A stretch of 6,548 bases of DNA from JAPEKQ01 sp964597945. Its GTDB lineage: Bacteria; Joyebacterota; Joyebacteria; Joyebacterales; Joyebacteraceae. Positions 5,067 to 6,548 of this stretch are shown here, in pieces (positions within the stretch are counted from its first letter, which is position 1; every line of letters starts with the position of its first letter). The stretch is from NCBI GenBank assembly GCA_964597945.1, contig CAZRAD010000138.1, positions 1-6,548 on the forward strand, given 5' to 3'. The translations under genes were made by a program, and so were the position numbers. A model generated the notes under the pieces. It searched no databases and was not told the DNA's origin. It saw only the letters and a program-made list of their open reading frames with translations.

Positions 5067-6548
5067 CTACTTGCCCGGACACTCCGAGGCGACGGCGGGA
5101 TCGATCCCCTTGTCACCGTAGGCCTTGTCATAGTGCGACGCGAAGTCGTCTGCGAGCTTCCTCGCACGCTCGGCGAACGCGTCCTTGTCATCCCACGTGT
5201 TGACCGGATCGAGAATGGATACGTCATCGATGCCGGGACAGTTCTGCGGGACCGCGACCTTGAAGATGGGATCGGTCTTGTACTCAACGTCCTTCAGCTC
5301 GCCCGAGAGAGCCGCGTTGACCATCCGCCGGGTGGTCGGCAGGTTGATGCGCGATCCGACGCCATACGGTCCGCCGCTCCATCCCGTGTTGATGAGGTAG
5401 ACGGTCGAACCGTGCTTCTCCATCCGCTCGCCGAGCATCTTCGCATAGACGTCCGGGTTGCGAGGCATGAACGGCTCGCCGAAGAACCGGGAGAACGTAC
5501 TCACCGGCTCGGTGACTCCGGTCTCGGTGCCGGCCAGCTTGCTCGTGTACCCCATGAGGAACCAGAGCATCGCCTGCTCACGCGTCAGGCGCGAGACCGG
5601 CGGGATGACGCCGTTGGCGTCGGCCGTGAGGAACAGGATGGTCTTCGGATGACCGGCGGTTGATGACTCCTTGATGTTCTCGAGGTAACGGAGCGGGTAC
5701 GAGCCGCGGGAGTTCGGCGTCAGACGGGAGTCAAACAGGTCGAACTCGCCCCACGGGTACATCAGCGCGTTCTCGATGATCGACCCGTGCTTCTCGACCT
5801 CGTCCCTGTGGAAGCAGGCGCTCGTGATCTCGGGCTCCTTCTCCGGGTCCAGATCGATCAGCTTGGCGTAGCACCCGTTCTCGAAGTTGGCGATGCCGTT
5901 GTCGTTCCATCCGTGCTCGTCATCACCGAGAAGCGCGCGGGTGACGTCAGCCGAGAGCGTCGTCTTGCCGGTTCCCGAGAGCCCCAGGAGCAGCGCGCTC
6001 TCGCCGTCGGGGCCTTCGTTCGCGCTGCAGTGAATCGGCAGGATGCCCTCGCCGGGCAGGATGTAGTTCATCACGGTGAAGATGAGCTTCTTGACGCTTC
6101 CACAGTATGCCGAGCCGTAGACGACGCCCAGCCTGCGGTCGAGGTCGATGGCGACCGCCATGGTCGAGGTGCCCTTGACCCTCGGGTCGACGCGGAGTCG
6201 CCCCTCGTACCTCGCCGGGTCGAGCTTGTGATACGGGAGCGCGATGAGCGTGAAATGTCGGTCACTGAAGCACGTCTTCTCCGCGATCGCATCCGACCAC
6301 GGCCGGAACATGTTGTCGGTGAAGAGCGCGGCGAGCGCGAAGTCGCCGATCGTATGGACCGGAAGCGCGTAGTCAGCATCGGCGCCCACGACTCGATCGG
6401 TCACGTAGACCTTCTCGACCTCACCGAGCGTCGCGAGCGAGTCCTCGAGCAGCATGTCGAACGTGCTCGGCTCGAGCGGGATGTTGTTCGGGCTGTTCCA
6501 GTCGATCGTATCCTGGCTCTCGGGACGCTTGACGATGTAGGTGTCCTT
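5067..6548 (-). CDS. pckA: Phosphoenolpyruvate carboxykinase (ATP), N-terminus outside the window
   Basis: This cytosolic gluconeogenic enzyme converts oxaloacetate and ATP to phosphoenolpyruvate, ADP and CO2. The window holds the last 493 residues. The frame is open at the right edge, where KDTYIV aligns with the segment just after the substrate-binding RSPKD of E. coli PckA, so some 55-70 residues are missing. Counting from the edge: Y148 and K154 in YCGSVKK, H173 in PIHCSANEG (Mn2+ and substrate ligands), the kinase-1a P-loop GLSGTGKTT (189-197), the metal-binding DDEHGW (209-214), FENGCYAK (222-229) and R281 in NSRGSYPL. TSKLAGTE and NTGWSGGPYG follow in the C-terminal half. The P-loop and DDEHGW identify the ATP family rather than the GTP family. 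The enzyme appears complete and functional. The stop is only 26 bases before the permease start, with no terminator between, so co-transcription is possible. Its promoter is not in view. Confidence 0.97.
   Translation of the reverse strand, partial: KDTYIVKRPESQDTIDWNSPNNIPLEPSTFDMLLEDSLATLGEVEKVYVTDRVVGADADYALPVHTIGDFALAALFTDNMFRPWSDAIAEKTCFSDRHFTLIALPYHKLDPARYEGRLRVDPRVKGTSTMAVAIDLDRRLGVVYGSAYCGSVKKLIFTVMNYILPGEGILPIHCSANEGPDGESALLLGLSGTGKTTLSADVTRALLGDDEHGWNDNGIANFENGCYAKLIDLDPEKEPEITSACFHRDEVEKHGSIIENALMYPWGEFDLFDSRLTPNSRGSYPLRYLENIKESSTAGHPKTILFLTADANGVIPPVSRLTREQAMLWFLMGYTSKLAGTETGVTEPVSTFSRFFGEPFMPRNPDVYAKMLGERMEKHGSTVYLINTGWSGGPYGVGSRINLPTTRRMVNAALSGELKDVEYKTDPIFKVAVPQNCPGIDDVSILDPVNTWDDKDAFAERARKLADDFASHYDKAYGDKGIDPAVASECPGK

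Larger units (their letters stand above)
661..6548 (-). other. Predicted transcription unit: pckA, permease, CstB-like enzyme, YeeE pair
   Basis: Five genes run in one direction with gaps of 26, 10, 63 and 8 bases. Each internal gene has its own Shine-Dalgarno sequence. I find no GC-rich hairpin followed by a U-run in any gap and no convincing sigma-70 -35/-10 pair. The last four genes also make functional sense together as a reactive-sulfur transport and detoxification set. Inclusion of pckA rests on spacing alone. Confidence 0.6.

Noticed and set aside
5067..6548. GTP-dependent PEP carboxykinase
   Set aside because: The P-loop GLSGTGKTT and DDEHGW are signatures of the ATP-dependent family.
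1..6548. Mobile element, CRISPR array, tRNA or rRNA, toxin-antitoxin or defence genes
   Set aside because: I saw no transposase or integrase motifs, spaced direct repeats, cloverleaf or rRNA sequence, and all the coding space is accounted for by metabolic, transport and lipoprotein genes.

Overview
The window looks like chromosome from a GC-rich, Gram-negative-type bacterium. All recognisable genes lie on the minus strand, so they read from right to left. There is no tRNA, rRNA, insertion sequence, CRISPR array or phage gene. The taxon cannot be read reliably from the sequence. The serine-rich lipoprotein with a LamG-type domain and the uniformly GC-rich codon use would suit a little-cultured lineage of the FCB/Eisenbacteria/Krumholzibacteria kind, but this is a weak guess.

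Layout in the direction of transcription. (1) 6548-5067: ATP-dependent phosphoenolpyruvate carboxykinase (pckA), missing its N-terminus beyond the right edge. (2) 5040-3250: a 596-residue SLC13/DASS-type permease with two RCK_C (TrkA-C) domains inserted between its membrane halves; it probably starts at a TTG codon. (3) 3239-1812: a 475-residue, three-domain protein made of a metallo-beta-lactamase-fold persulfide dioxygenase, a cysteine-less pseudo-rhodanese and an active rhodanese. This is the architecture of Staphylococcus aureus CstB. (4) 1748-1227 and (5) 1218-661: two half-size YeeE/YedE (DUF395, sulfur-transport) membrane proteins which together equal one full-length YeeE-type transporter. 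(6) 590-1: the N-terminal 196 residues of a LamG-like lipoprotein that runs off the left edge.

Genes 2 to 5 form a compact block with gaps of 10, 63 and 8 bases, each start having a recognisable Shine-Dalgarno sequence. pckA lies only 26 bases upstream of the block, with no terminator between. The coherent reading is a reactive-sulfur module. The YeeE pair and the DASS permease move sulfur species (thiosulfate, persulfide-type sulfur, sulfate or sulfite; the substrate is not determined). The CstB-like enzyme oxidises low-molecular-weight persulfide to sulfite and transfers sulfane sulfur to make thiosulfate. Linkage to the gluconeogenic enzyme PckA is unexpected and may be only positional. 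No sulfur-sensing repressor (CstR, BigR or other ArsR type) is in the window, so control would come from upstream of pckA or from an unlinked regulator.

There is no gene-free stretch longer than 300 bases. The many long open frames on the plus strand are shadows of the minus-strand genes caused by high GC.
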